Source: Stieleria neptunia
GTDB taxonomy: Bacteria > Planctomycetota > Planctomycetia > Pirellulales > Pirellulaceae
NCBI RefSeq assembly: GCF_007754155.1
Contig: NZ_CP037423.1
Coordinates: 1,240,001 to 1,304,000, forward strand
Reading direction: 5' to 3'
DNA length: 64,000 bases
Part shown: positions 23,518-32,820 of the stretch, one piece after another
Position numbering within the stretch: the stretch's first letter is position 1
Layout of the letters: the number at the start of each line of letters is the position of its first letter
The notes under the pieces: generated by a model
Databases searched by the model: none
The model's input: only the letters and a program-made list of their open reading frames with translations
Told to the model about the DNA's origin: nothing
Program-made: the position numbers and the translations under genes

Positions 23518-25704
23518 TCATTTCCTCTTGTGTTCGGTGGTGCGCAATCCGATCTGGGACAGGTCGATCGGGACGATGCCCATTTCCAGTGCGGGAGATC
23601 CCGGCTTGAATCGAAAGTCGCCGTGTTCCGGGTCGACGAACATCGGGTCTGCAGCCCGACTGTTGGCGTCTACTCCATCGGCTTGCTGTTTTTCCAGCAT
23701 CTGTTTCCCCAATTCGGGATCCACCGCGCTGTAGTAGAGATTGAAGTCGGTCTCGGCGTCCTTCGATCGAGCCAACTCACGCCCTCGGCTATCTTCGGTT
23801 TTGCGTCCTTTGCCGGGAGCCAATTCATCGATGAAGGTTGCCTCGTTGCCGACGGAATAGAAGATGTTCCGCTTGATCACGGCACCCTCCATCGGCCCCT
23901 CACGCAGCGACAGGTAGTAGCCCCGAGGCGGCGCAAGGACATCGGCCACGATGTTGTTTTCGGCTCGATTGTTCAGCTTCAAAATGATCCCTTGCGCCAT
24001 GCACTTGTAAATCAGATTCTCCGCAATCAGCGTGTCTCGCTGCCCGCCATCGGTTCGAATCGCCGCCTGCATCAGCATCGGGGTCACCAGGTGGTGGATG
24101 TAATTGCGACGAATCACATTTCCGGCACCCGCGCCGCGAATGTAGATTCCGTTGCCGTCACCCATGGTTTCCATCACATGACGGATCTCGTTGTATTCGA
24201 TCGCGTTGTCACGAGAGTGAAGATAGGGTCGAACATCTTCCAGCGTCGGATTGCGCGGCAAGTCTCTGACCTCGTGGTGCCTGATCGTCCGGCAAAGCTC
24301 GCGGCCGTTTCGGTCAAAGAAGTGCGTCATGAAACCGGAGACGATGATTCCGCAGTAGGGCATGTCATGAATCAAGTTGTTCGCCACACGGTTGTGACCG
24401 CTTTGCCAGACCAGAATTCCGGGCGAATGCAGATAGATACGCCCCAGGTGATGAATGTGGTTGTTGAACACGAGGTTGTTTCGATTCACGTCCTTGGTTC
24501 CCGGGCCGTATCCGCACAGCAAGATGCCGGCCCCTCCCAGGTACTCGATCTGGTTGCCCGAGATTCTGTTGTCTTGGCCGTGCAAATCCACGCGGATCGC
24601 GCCGCTGCCGCTGTGGGCAAATCGACATTGCTCGATCACACAGTTCTCGGTGCCGCGTAGCCGAACCAAGGCATTGGCTTTGTCGTGCATGTCCCAATCG
24701 TGCTGCAGGCCCGCATCGTCCGCGGTCAACCGATAGCGTTCGCCGTGCATGAACGTCAGACCGCGAAAGCACAGATTCCGAGCCGGGATGTCCTGCGGCC
24801 CTTGTTTGTCGATTTCACCTTCGATGCGAATCAACTCCGTCAATTGGGGCGCCACCACGGGGGACTGGTTTCGCGGCCAGAGGTAGACCTTGCCCTGCTT
24901 GGTATTGAGCACCCATTCGCCCGGTTCGTCGAGTTCCTCCAGCACATTCTCCACCCAGCACGACTCGACGGTGGGCAAGAAATGCAGCTTGTTCATCGCA
25001 TAGGTTGCGTCGATCGACGTGCTTGCCATCTGTTTGTTTTCGTCCACCGATGCCAACGGCAGCACATTGGAAATCCAGGCATGATGTGGACGGACAATGA
25101 TTTCCACGTCTTCCACATTCGGCCAATTCTTCAACCGGCCCTCGGGGAAATGAAGCCGGTTGCGACTGCCGCCGCGGAGCGGGATGAAACCTGCCGAACG
25201 GGCTCGCGGCAGCATGCCTTCGGCATCATAAAGCGTAAAAAACTGATCCGAGATGTCCGCCACCCACACGTGACCGATCGCCGCGTCCGGTAAGCCCGGC
25301 AGATCTTCGGTGGCCTTCTTCCACCCGTCGATCGCTCTACCGGAACTGAAGACGGGGGTCTCGCCGGGATAGGCGGCATAGGTGACGGTTGCATCGCCCT
25401 GTGGAGAATCTTGCAACCCGAACACAACGGTCTCCGTCAGTCGGTACGTTCCGCCGCGGACGAGGACCACAAGATCTTTGGACGGACGCTCTCCCAATTC
25501 CCGGATCGCATCACGTGCCCGTTGCAAGGTTGCGAAAGGTCCGTCGTTTCCCTGTGCATTGGGTTCTGCCAGCGTGCCCGACCAGTTGTCCGATCCATTG
25601 GTGGAAACGTACCAATCGGCATCGGCATCGGTCTCGGCAGCTGGGCAAACACTTCCGGTCACCAGGACCAGCAACAAAACCAATCCACTTTTCATGTTGT
25701 TCAT
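23518..25704 (-). CDS. Secreted right-handed beta-helix protein
   Basis: 728 residues with a signal peptide ([20 protein letters not shown]). [19 protein letters not shown] and [14 protein letters not shown] are the standard N-terminal cap of parallel beta-helix (DUF1565-like) proteins. N-x-I-x-x-N coils follow ([38 protein letters not shown]). Such proteins include polysaccharide lyases and epimerases, but I see no diagnostic catalytic motif. The start overlaps the esterase stop by four bases (ATGA). Paralogue of the gene at 56499. Confidence 0.8.
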   Translation of the reverse strand: MNNMKSGLVLLLVLVTGSVCPAAETDADADWYVSTNGSDNWSGTLAEPNAQGNDGPFATLQRARDAIRELGERPSKDLVVLVRGGTYRLTETVVFGLQDSPQGDATVTYAAYPGETPVFSSGRAIDGWKKATEDLPGLPDAAIGHVWVADISDQFFTLYDAEGMLPRARSAGFIPLRGGSRNRLHFPEGRLKNWPNVEDVEIIVRPHHAWISNVLPLASVDENKQMASTSIDATYAMNKLHFLPTVESCWVENVLEELDEPGEWVLNTKQGKVYLWPRNQSPVVAPQLTELIRIEGEIDKQGPQDIPARNLCFRGLTFMHGERYRLTADDAGLQHDWDMHDKANALVRLRGTENCVIEQCRFAHSGSGAIRVDLHGQDNRISGNQIEYLGGAGILLCGYGPGTKDVNRNNLVFNNHIHHLGRIYLHSPGILVWQSGHNRVANNLIHDMPYCGIIVSGFMTHFFDRNGRELCRTIRHHEVRDLPRNPTLEDVRPYLHSRDNAIEYNEIRHVMETMGDGNGIYIRGAGAGNVIRRNYIHHLVTPMLMQAAIRTDGGQRDTLIAENLIYKCMAQGIILKLNNRAENNIVADVLAPPRGYYLSLREGPMEGAVIKRNIFYSVGNEATFIDELAPGKGRKTEDSRGRELARSKDAETDFNLYYSAVDPELGKQMLEKQQADGVDANSRAADPMFVDPEHGDFRFKPGSPALEMGIVPIDLSQIGLRTTEHKRK

Positions 25705-26690
25705 TTGCTGCTTACTGTTGATAACTGTTCCACGAAGAACTGCACGCTGCGGTCGACAATGGCATGGAATGACGGTTCAATCTCCGCGCCCACCTTTCGC
25801 CAGTTGTGCCCGGCATTTCGAACGATCAGGACCTCGACCGGTGCCCCAAGTTCTTCCGCCTTCTGTTGCATGTACCACGCGTGCTTGACCGGGATGGTGG
25901 TGTCTTTGTCACCCTGAATCATCAGCAGTGGCGGGCTGTCCTTGGACAGATAATTGATCGGGCTCATTTCGCGGTAGCGGGGCAACTTGTCTTTCGGGTC
26001 GGCATCCGACTCCAGAATCCGGCCTCCAAAGCGGTCTGCTTTCTTGGAGGAATCAGACGTCTGAAACAAGTCAACTTTTTCAAAATCGCAGGGGCCATAC
26101 CAAGAGACGCCGGCGACGATGTTGTAGTTGGCATCCGCGAGACTTGGATCTCCCGGCAAGCTTTGCGGGGTCGAGAGCAGCAGCATTTGTGCGATCTGTC
26201 CCCCGGCGGAATCGCCCATCACAAAAAATCGAGTGGAATCCAGGTCCAGCGCATCGCCGTTGCGGGCTAAGTACCGCGCCGCATCCTTGCAATCGATCAC
26301 GCAGTCACGCATCACGACCCCGCTGCCCTTCTTGACGAGCCGGTAATCGACCGTCGCCACGCAAAACCCTCTGTCGATCAGCTTCTCAAACAGCGGCTTG
26401 AACAAGCCCTTGGTGACGCCATGTCTGCTACCGGCCGCCCAGCCTCCGCCATGCGTGTAGAGGATCAACGGAAACTTGCCGTCACGATTGTTTGTTGGGT
26501 AATAAAGGTCCAACGACAACTTTTTGCCACGGACCTGTTTGTAGACGACATCGAGCTTCCGCTCGCCTGCTGTCTCCAAAGCCGCCGGCAATCGCTTGTT
26601 CGCCTTTGTCGCTTCCTGCGAAAAGCAAGGCTGTGCGAACGATGCAGCGAGCGCACAGAAAATAATCAGTTTCGTTGATCCATTTCTCAT
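25701..26690 (-). CDS. Exported alpha/beta-hydrolase, esterase type
   Basis: 329 residues with a signal peptide ([17 protein letters not shown]). HGGGW oxyanion motif, nucleophile elbow GDSAGGQIA, acidic residue in QGDKDTTIP and catalytic His in [10 protein letters not shown] make a complete triad of the BD-FAE/acetyl-esterase class. It probably removes acetyl or feruloyl groups from polysaccharide. Co-transcribed between fucP (55 bp gap) and the beta-helix gene (4 bp overlap). Confidence 0.85.
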   Translation of the reverse strand: MRNGSTKLIIFCALAASFAQPCFSQEATKANKRLPAALETAGERKLDVVYKQVRGKKLSLDLYYPTNNRDGKFPLILYTHGGGWAAGSRHGVTKGLFKPLFEKLIDRGFCVATVDYRLVKKGSGVVMRDCVIDCKDAARYLARNGDALDLDSTRFFVMGDSAGGQIAQMLLLSTPQSLPGDPSLADANYNIVAGVSWYGPCDFEKVDLFQTSDSSKKADRFGGRILESDADPKDKLPRYREMSPINYLSKDSPPLLMIQGDKDTTIPVKHAWYMQQKAEELGAPVEVLIVRNAGHNWRKVGAEIEPSFHAIVDRSVQFFVEQLSTVSSK

Positions 26691-26744
26691 CTTCCGGTCC
26701 CTTCTCTACACGTCAAAAAAAGCAACGACCGCGAGCTTGAAAAC

Positions 26745-28208
26745 TCAATTCACTGGCGTGGTTTCCGTTTCGCTTTTTCCGGAGCACAGGTAGACCGCGA
26801 ATCCGAAGATCGCGATGACGACGAAGCAAAGTAACGGCAAGAAGAACGACACGCGAACGGATTCCAAAGCTTGCCCGGCAATCGTCATCCCTGGGCCGTC
26901 AATCAATCCGCCTTGATAGCGTGGCATGAACGCGCCGCCGACGATTGCAAAGATCAATCCTGCCGATCCCAGCTTGGCGTCGTTGGGCGTCAACCCGCTC
27001 AGAGCGATACCGTAAATGGTCGGGAACATCAGCGACATGCAGGCCGAAACGCCGATCAGACAATACAATCCCGGCATGCCTTGGATGAAAATTGCTCCCG
27101 TCGTCAGCAATCCACCGCCGACGGCCAGGATTCCCAGCAGCAATCCGGGCGACAGGTATTTGAGGATAAAGGTGCAAATGAATCGACTGGCCAGAAAGAT
27201 CACCATCGCGATGATGTTGTAGTTCTGGGCCTGCGCCGCGCTCAGTCCCACCAGCGTCATTCCGTAGTGAATGATGAACGTCCAGCACATGATCTGCGCG
27301 CCGACGTAAAAGGCTTGAGCGACCACACCGCCGACGTATCGCCAACTCGTCAACAGGTGCTTGAGCAGCGCCTTTAGCTCAATCTTCTCTTCCTCATGTC
27401 CCGTATCGGGCAACTTCGAGACGGCGAATACGACGAGCACCAACAACACGACGACGGCAATCACAACGTACGGCGTTTTCACGACGTCCAAATCATGAGC
27501 CACCATTGCTTGCCGAGCGTCAGCAAACTCCTCGGCATGCTGCTCCATCGCCGTGGTGATCAAACCATCCACTTCACTGGGCAACATCGTTGCGTATTCC
27601 GGGTGCGCCTGCAGTTCAGTCTCCCGGAACTCCGACACCTGGAGAGCCGGCAAGATGAACGTACTGGCGACCACCATACCGGTCAGCGATCCGATCGGGT
27701 TGAAGGCTTGGGCAAGATTCAGTCGCTGCGTCGCCGTTTCGCGCGGGCCCATCGAAAGGATGTACGGGTTTGCGGTCGTTTCTAAAAACGCCAGCCCGAA
27801 GGTCAGGACATAAAAGCCGACCAGGAAGACGTTGAAGTTCATCATCATGCTGGCCGGAATCGTCAACAGAGCACCGACGGCGTACAGCAACAAACCGACG
27901 ATAATGCCGGACTTGTAGGAAACCTTGCGGATCACCAACGCTGCCGGGATCGCCATCGTCGCGTAACCGCCATAGAACGCCCATTGAACCAGACTGCTCT
28001 GCGCGTTGCTGATCAGGAAGATCTCTTTGAACGCCCGCACCAACGGGTTAGTGATGTCGTTGGCGAATCCCCAGAGCGCAAAGAGCGTCGTGACAATCAC
28101 AAACGGATAGATGAATTGAGTCGGCACCACGGGCAAATCGCGCGCTGGGCCATCGGTCGCTGGGCCATCTGTCGCCGTCTCGGCCGTCGGAGTGTCTTCG
28201 TCAGTCAT
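26745..28208 (-). CDS. fucP: L-fucose:proton symporter
   Basis: 487 residues, about 12 membrane helices, major facilitator superfamily, FucP group. Typical segments are FALWGFANDITNPLVRAFKE with the proton-coupling Asp, FYGGYATMAIPAALVIRK, LETTANPYILSMGP with the conserved Glu, and RLNLAQAFNPIGS. It imports L-fucose or related 6-deoxy/aldo-sugars into the cytoplasm. This points to the sugar released by the surrounding sulfatases and hydrolases. A larger hydrophilic loop around residues 205-245 is longer than in E. coli FucP. A 12-bp palindrome lies 136 bp upstream. Confidence 0.88.
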   Translation of the reverse strand: MTDEDTPTAETATDGPATDGPARDLPVVPTQFIYPFVIVTTLFALWGFANDITNPLVRAFKEIFLISNAQSSLVQWAFYGGYATMAIPAALVIRKVSYKSGIIVGLLLYAVGALLTIPASMMMNFNVFLVGFYVLTFGLAFLETTANPYILSMGPRETATQRLNLAQAFNPIGSLTGMVVASTFILPALQVSEFRETELQAHPEYATMLPSEVDGLITTAMEQHAEEFADARQAMVAHDLDVVKTPYVVIAVVVLLVLVVFAVSKLPDTGHEEEKIELKALLKHLLTSWRYVGGVVAQAFYVGAQIMCWTFIIHYGMTLVGLSAAQAQNYNIIAMVIFLASRFICTFILKYLSPGLLLGILAVGGGLLTTGAIFIQGMPGLYCLIGVSACMSLMFPTIYGIALSGLTPNDAKLGSAGLIFAIVGGAFMPRYQGGLIDGPGMTIAGQALESVRVSFFLPLLCFVVIAIFGFAVYLCSGKSETETTPVN

Positions 28209-28343
28209 TCGATTCCTTACTGCATGCTCTCAGGGGTGTGGGCGGAGGCATCCTCCGGCAGAAAGCATTTGCGTCGCAACGATTTTCTGCCAGAAACCAG
28301 ACGGTAGTTGAATCCAACGCCTCTGGAATATTGATTCGCAACA

Positions 28344-28355
28344 TCGTTATAACGA
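28344..28355. promoter_or_regulatory. Candidate operator upstream of fucP
   Basis: TCGTTATAACGA is a perfect 12-bp palindrome in the otherwise gene-free 363 bp between fucP and the upstream beta-helix gene. It could bind a LacI- or GntR-type sugar regulator. No regulator gene is adjacent, so this is only a candidate. Confidence 0.3.
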
Positions 28356-28571
28356 ATTGCGGCACTGCGGCGACGCAACGGGACGCAAAAGAGACGGTCA
28401 CGGGCCAGGCGGCGGGCGAAAGCGACTCGCGTTGGCGGGCGTGAATGGGCGGGCCGCGTGGCGTTTTTCGCTCCAACGCAGGCCAGAAAGGTCGCTTCGG
28501 CGTCGAAAAATTGTTTGACCACCAAATCTTTTGACCCATATCCGCTCGGCCGTATTGACCCGTTCGGCTTG

Positions 28572-30584
28572 CTAGGATCGAGCGGAAGTGCGTGGTCCGT
28601 AGACCGGAAGTGGTTTGCCACGTTCGTATGCACCAAGATCCGGCGCCTCTCCGATGAAGCCATCTGTCAGCGTCGGCAGCTCGCAACCGGCATCCACTGC
28701 AGCCGATCCCTCGCGAAGCCGGAAATCGAGTTCTTCCAGCTTGTAGACGCGTGACCGATCGTTCGGGTCGAGTGGTTCCACGCCTTCAAACACGTCGTAA
28801 TCCAGCATGACGCCGTGTTTCTCCTGACCCGTTGCCGCACTGAATGCGTCGAGCGATTGAAACCACTGCGTGCCGTTGCCCGGACCATCCTTGATTCCGC
28901 GGGAGGACAGCGTGAAATCTTGGAGTCGATCAGTCGGTTGCGCCCATTGGAACAACGGCTTTGCCTCGGGCTTCGTTCGGTAGCCATTGTAGTCAAAGGA
29001 GGTGTACGACGTGTAACTCATCGACGAAAGCGTCGGCTGATCCGGGAGGTGCCCCATGAACAGATTGTTTCTGAAATGGCCGTTGGAGTATTGGCGCACC
29101 CTTGTTTCAGTGCAGAACGTATTGTTGTAGACGACCATCCCGGTTGGTCGGGCGGAGAATTTTAGCGAGTCTCCGGAGGTGTGGATGACGTTTCGAATGA
29201 AGTAGGCCGGGCCACCAAAAACAGGTTGGCTGCTCAGGGCCGAATGCCAAACGTTGACCCCGCGATTGTCATAGACGCGGAGATTGTGGGCGCCGCCATC
29301 GGTCTCGATAAAGTTATCCGCCATCACAAAGATGTCGTTGTTGTAGAAATCAATCGAGGCGCAATGCTCGCCGGGACCTCCTTCCGGCCGCCCATGGGTA
29401 TCGATGCAGATCGCGTCGTGGTAATAGGCGATGTAGTTGTGGCAAACGACATGTCCCTGGCCGTAAACCTTGACGGCGTTGTAGGACGTAATCGGCGCGG
29501 GATCTGGGACTCTCGCCCAACCGTGAACCCGGTCGCGGTCATGCATCCCGATCATGGTGTTGTCGGCAATGTAGAAGTCATTGGATTTGGCCCAGTGAGT
29601 CATCACACCCTGTCCGACTTTGTCCATCTTGCAATTCACCACGGAAAGTCCGGAGCAGCCCAATACCCGTTTTAGCCCTGCGTAAAACGCGATCTCTGTA
29701 TTGACGATCGTGAGGCCTTCGAAGTAGTGGTGATCGGCAGCCATCACATCGAACAAGCGATAGTTGCCTTCCCCGTCGAAGATGACTTCGCCGTCGCCCG
29801 CGGCTTTGATGGTGATGGGCCGTTCCGCAGTGCCGTCTTGGGTGAGCACGTAGGTTCCGTGAAAATCGAGTCCCAACGGATTGGCGTATTTGTATCGCTC
29901 GCCTTTGTACAGACCCGCGTGAACCAAAATCGTGTCACCGGGTTTCACGCGGGGTTCGGAATACAACCACCAATCACCGCTGCCGTTGTAGCCGTGATAG
30001 GCCTCGTTCAAACCGGTGAAGGCGGGCTCTTGGCGAGGTCCTTCGTAACCGAGCGGGTAGACATGGTAGACCTTGCCGTGTTCGTACGGCTTGGGAACGG
30101 CGCGGGTCGTGATTATTTCAGTGTTCGTCGCGACACCGATCAGACCGTCGGGGTCGGACATCGTGAATTCACATTCGTAGGTGGTGTCCGGATCCAGGCC
30201 AAACAGACTGCCGGCGAACATGTTGGGCGTCTCATACACGTCACGTTGTTCGTGCCCCCAAATCTTTTCTCGTTGGATGCGCAACAAAGGCAACCCCTCG
30301 CGCCATTGGGACTTGCCCACCTCGCGAAACCGGACGGTTACCTTGGCGTTGTGGTTTTCATCGCCGGAGACGTACCATTCGAATCCCGCATTATTCAGCG
30401 TCGGCCGCTCGACATAGAACTGCTGGGGAACCACGGTGTCATCCGGCAAGGCGGAAAACTTGCCGTCTCCCACGACCGGTGGACGCACCGTCTTTGATTG
30501 GGCGCTGGCAATGCTTGGTCCGAAGAGTAACGCGGCGAACATCAGCGAATGAATCGTGGACTGGCCAGTTGAGTTGAATTTCAT
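28572..30584 (-). CDS. Secreted right-handed beta-helix protein
   Basis: 670 residues from ATG 30584, chosen for its signal peptide (LMFAALLFGPSIASA). An N-terminal Fn3-like region (NAGFEWYVSGDENHNAKVTV, DPDTTYECEFTMSDPDG) precedes a parallel beta-helix with regular coils (FYIADNTMIGMHD, VVCHNYIAYYHDAICIDTHG, FYNNDIFVMADNFIETDGGA). Probably a periplasmic or surface polysaccharide-processing or binding protein. The catalytic type cannot be named. It begins 97 bp after an exported unknown protein and precedes fucP. Confidence 0.75.
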   Translation of the reverse strand: MKFNSTGQSTIHSLMFAALLFGPSIASAQSKTVRPPVVGDGKFSALPDDTVVPQQFYVERPTLNNAGFEWYVSGDENHNAKVTVRFREVGKSQWREGLPLLRIQREKIWGHEQRDVYETPNMFAGSLFGLDPDTTYECEFTMSDPDGLIGVATNTEIITTRAVPKPYEHGKVYHVYPLGYEGPRQEPAFTGLNEAYHGYNGSGDWWLYSEPRVKPGDTILVHAGLYKGERYKYANPLGLDFHGTYVLTQDGTAERPITIKAAGDGEVIFDGEGNYRLFDVMAADHHYFEGLTIVNTEIAFYAGLKRVLGCSGLSVVNCKMDKVGQGVMTHWAKSNDFYIADNTMIGMHDRDRVHGWARVPDPAPITSYNAVKVYGQGHVVCHNYIAYYHDAICIDTHGRPEGGPGEHCASIDFYNNDIFVMADNFIETDGGAHNLRVYDNRGVNVWHSALSSQPVFGGPAYFIRNVIHTSGDSLKFSARPTGMVVYNNTFCTETRVRQYSNGHFRNNLFMGHLPDQPTLSSMSYTSYTSFDYNGYRTKPEAKPLFQWAQPTDRLQDFTLSSRGIKDGPGNGTQWFQSLDAFSAATGQEKHGVMLDYDVFEGVEPLDPNDRSRVYKLEELDFRLREGSAAVDAGCELPTLTDGFIGEAPDLGAYERGKPLPVYGPRTSARS

Positions 30585-30625
30585 GTCGTGAGCCGAGTAG
30601 GTGAGTGAATTCCTAAGCTGCATGA

Positions 30626-30642
30626 CCTCCCAAAGCGGGAGG
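30626..30642. terminator. Small hairpin between operon genes
   Basis: CCTCCC and GGGAGG separated by AAAGC, with no U-run. Could be a weak or processing hairpin rather than a true terminator. Confidence 0.3.
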
Positions 30643-30680
30643 GGCAACGTCCGATGGTTGTTGTCCAACCGTTCCCTCGT

Positions 30681-31370
30681 CTATTTCTTTTTCGAATCGA
30701 AAGCTCGAGTGACCCGATATCGAATACCGTTGTTGGTCGCTTCAATGACTTCGATGCGAGCGCCTTGGATCTCAACTACCTTCGAGTCGGCAAGATCGTA
30801 TTCCACAAAGGTATCTTGTGATGGCCTGGTGATGTTCTTCCAAATCTCCCGGTAGGCCAGTTTGATTTTGGTCCCCGTTTTGCCGCCATAAACCAATGAC
30901 CGCTGAAGTGCGTCTGGTGAAATGGCTGGCCGAGTCGTCCTGGTGATGCCTTTGGCTTTGGTGTTGATGGCCTGGTAGAAATTCGTAATCACGCCAATGG
31001 TTTTGCCGTCGTTGGAATAGTGAAACGACCCTTGTAGCGTGATCGCGCCCGGAGCTTTCTTGACGCGACCGGCATCAGGTCCATCCGCCGGCGAATAGGT
31101 TTCCCAGCCGATGCTGTCCCCGCCTCGGAAGTAGTACCCAGGCGTCAGGGCGTATGCCCCATCTTTGCCGAAAGTAATTTCTTCTGACAGAAAAATGGCG
31201 GCTCGCTGATAGAGATCACCTTGATGCAAAATCTCCTCTCCGGCTTGAGCGGTCGATTCTGTATTGAGTGCAGGCGTAATTCTCTCTTCGGCGATAGCCT
31301 GGCGGGCGAGGCCTGTCGCAAGAAGACAGAACACAGCTGTCAAGAGGGAATGGAAGGAGCGGTGTTTCAT
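30681..31370 (-). CDS. Exported unknown protein
   Basis: 229 residues from ATG 31370, two bases after the stop of the transporter gene, so translationally coupled. Signal peptide SLLTAVFCLLATGLARQAIA, then a beta-rich domain (EEITFGKDGAYALTPGYYFR, LVYGGKTGTKIKLAYREIWK) ending in a basic tail. No family recognised. Coupling suggests a role with the transporter or the polysaccharide operon. Confidence 0.6.
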   Translation of the reverse strand: MKHRSFHSLLTAVFCLLATGLARQAIAEERITPALNTESTAQAGEEILHQGDLYQRAAIFLSEEITFGKDGAYALTPGYYFRGGDSIGWETYSPADGPDAGRVKKAPGAITLQGSFHYSNDGKTIGVITNFYQAINTKAKGITRTTRPAISPDALQRSLVYGGKTGTKIKLAYREIWKNITRPSQDTFVEYDLADSKVVEIQGARIEVIEATNNGIRYRVTRAFDSKKK

Positions 31371-31372
31371 GA

Positions 31373-32386
31373 TCAATGTGATTTTTTGCCTGGTTTTAAT
31401 TCGGCTTCCTTTGCCGCAGGACGAGCGCCCCACCACGAAGCCAGCATTGAACCCGAAATGTTCATCCATGGACCAAAAATCGCAGGCGCGAGAGCGGCCA
31501 GCGGATCCTTCAGTGTGTTGATCGCCAAGGCCGTCGCCATGCCTCCATTCTGAAGTCCCACTTCAATAGCCACGGTACGGCAGCTGCTCTCATCTAACTT
31601 GGCCAGCCGAGCCCCATAGAACCCGAGCACGTATCCGGCCGCATTGTGCAAAACGGAAGCCGCCACCAATGCCAGACCAATCGTCAGGAGCTTGTCGCGT
31701 GAGCCGGCGATGATGATTCCTACGATGAAGCAGATTCCAGCCATCGCGATCAACGACAACACTCGATCGATCCACCGGCCGCGCCGATTCAGCGCGCGCA
31801 AAATACTGTTGGCGATCAAGCCGAACGCGATGGGAACGATAATGATCTTCGTAATGTTGATCACCCAATCGAGGAAGACAATTTCCACCAGAGTGCCCGC
31901 CAGTAGGTACATCAACAGCGGAGTCAAGACCGGGGCAAGCAGTGTGGAGCACGCCGTCATCGTCACGGATAACGCCACATTTCCTTTGGAAAGGTAGGTC
32001 ATCACATTCGAGGCAACACCACCGGGACACGATCCAATCAAGATCACACCTGCGGCGACGGCCGGCTCGAAACCAAATGCCATGGCCAACGAGAATCCCA
32101 GCAGTGGCATGATGGAAAACTGAAGGACAATCCCGATCAGCACGGCTCGCGGCATCTTCAGAATTCGAGTGAAATCCGAAAGAGTCAAGGTCGCGCCCAT
32201 GCCGAACATGATCAACTGAATCAGCGGGACGATCAGCGTCTTGAGTTCAAAGTTGCCCCAACGGATGAAGACGGGTGGATAGCAAAATGCAATCAACACA
32301 CATGCCAATACGCAAACGGTAAACGCAGCCTTTCTCAGGCCCGCTTGAACGGTTGCGAATGCGGATGACCCGCCATCTTCAGCCAT
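31373..32386 (-). CDS. Bile acid:sodium symporter-family transporter
   Basis: 337 residues, about nine or ten hydrophobic helices. The conserved crossover motifs of the SBF/BASS fold are present: GSCPGGVASNVMTYLSKGN and EVGLQNGGMATALA, which hold the Na+ sites. Substrate unknown. Bacterial members carry organic anions. First gene of the minus-strand run and divergent from the DUF1592 gene, with about 430 bp of shared upstream DNA. Confidence 0.85.
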   Translation of the reverse strand: MAEDGGSSAFATVQAGLRKAAFTVCVLACVLIAFCYPPVFIRWGNFELKTLIVPLIQLIMFGMGATLTLSDFTRILKMPRAVLIGIVLQFSIMPLLGFSLAMAFGFEPAVAAGVILIGSCPGGVASNVMTYLSKGNVALSVTMTACSTLLAPVLTPLLMYLLAGTLVEIVFLDWVINITKIIIVPIAFGLIANSILRALNRRGRWIDRVLSLIAMAGICFIVGIIIAGSRDKLLTIGLALVAASVLHNAAGYVLGFYGARLAKLDESSCRTVAIEVGLQNGGMATALAINTLKDPLAALAPAIFGPWMNISGSMLASWWGARPAAKEAELKPGKKSH

Positions 32387-32772
32387 GTCTTGCTCTTCTG
32401 TTGTGGACGAGTTTAACGAAAGCCGTCAGGGTTTGATGCCTCGTTGTCTTCCTGGTGGTGTGGACTTTCCAGCAGGTGTTTCCTGAGCAGGTCCTCGGCG
32501 TAATCGTTACCGGGTTCGCGGAATACCGTGTACATATGTTTGACTGGGTCAGCGCTTGCGTCCTGGACGATACCCCCAAGCTGCAATCACTGTACTTCCT
32601 TTGTCGTTCGTCTGCATGGCGCGTGGGCGCGTCTCCGCATGCAAGTCGGAAATTTGCGTTTCATTCAACGCACGGTACGGTCAATCGGTGTCAAGAAGTC
32701 CGTTTCACTGATTTCTACGCGTTTAGCAGTCGGACGCGATCTTATTGTGGAACCCGGGGAAGGAAGTTTCGG

Positions 32773-32778
32773 TATAAT
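32773..32778 (+). promoter_or_regulatory. Possible -10 box for the DUF1592-DUF1552 operon
   Basis: TATAAT, 43 bp before the ATG at 32821, in the spacer between divergent genes. No good -35 at the right distance; GGAAC lies at 32749. Confidence 0.3.
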
Positions 32779-32820
32779 TCGATTCCCTATGTCGCCACGC
32801 TCCTTCCTTCCCTCGCGACA

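Noticed and set aside
23464..24660. 398-codon plus-strand open frame
   Set aside because: Antisense to the beta-helix gene; its His/Val-rich composition mirrors the Asn/Asp-rich coils on the real strand.
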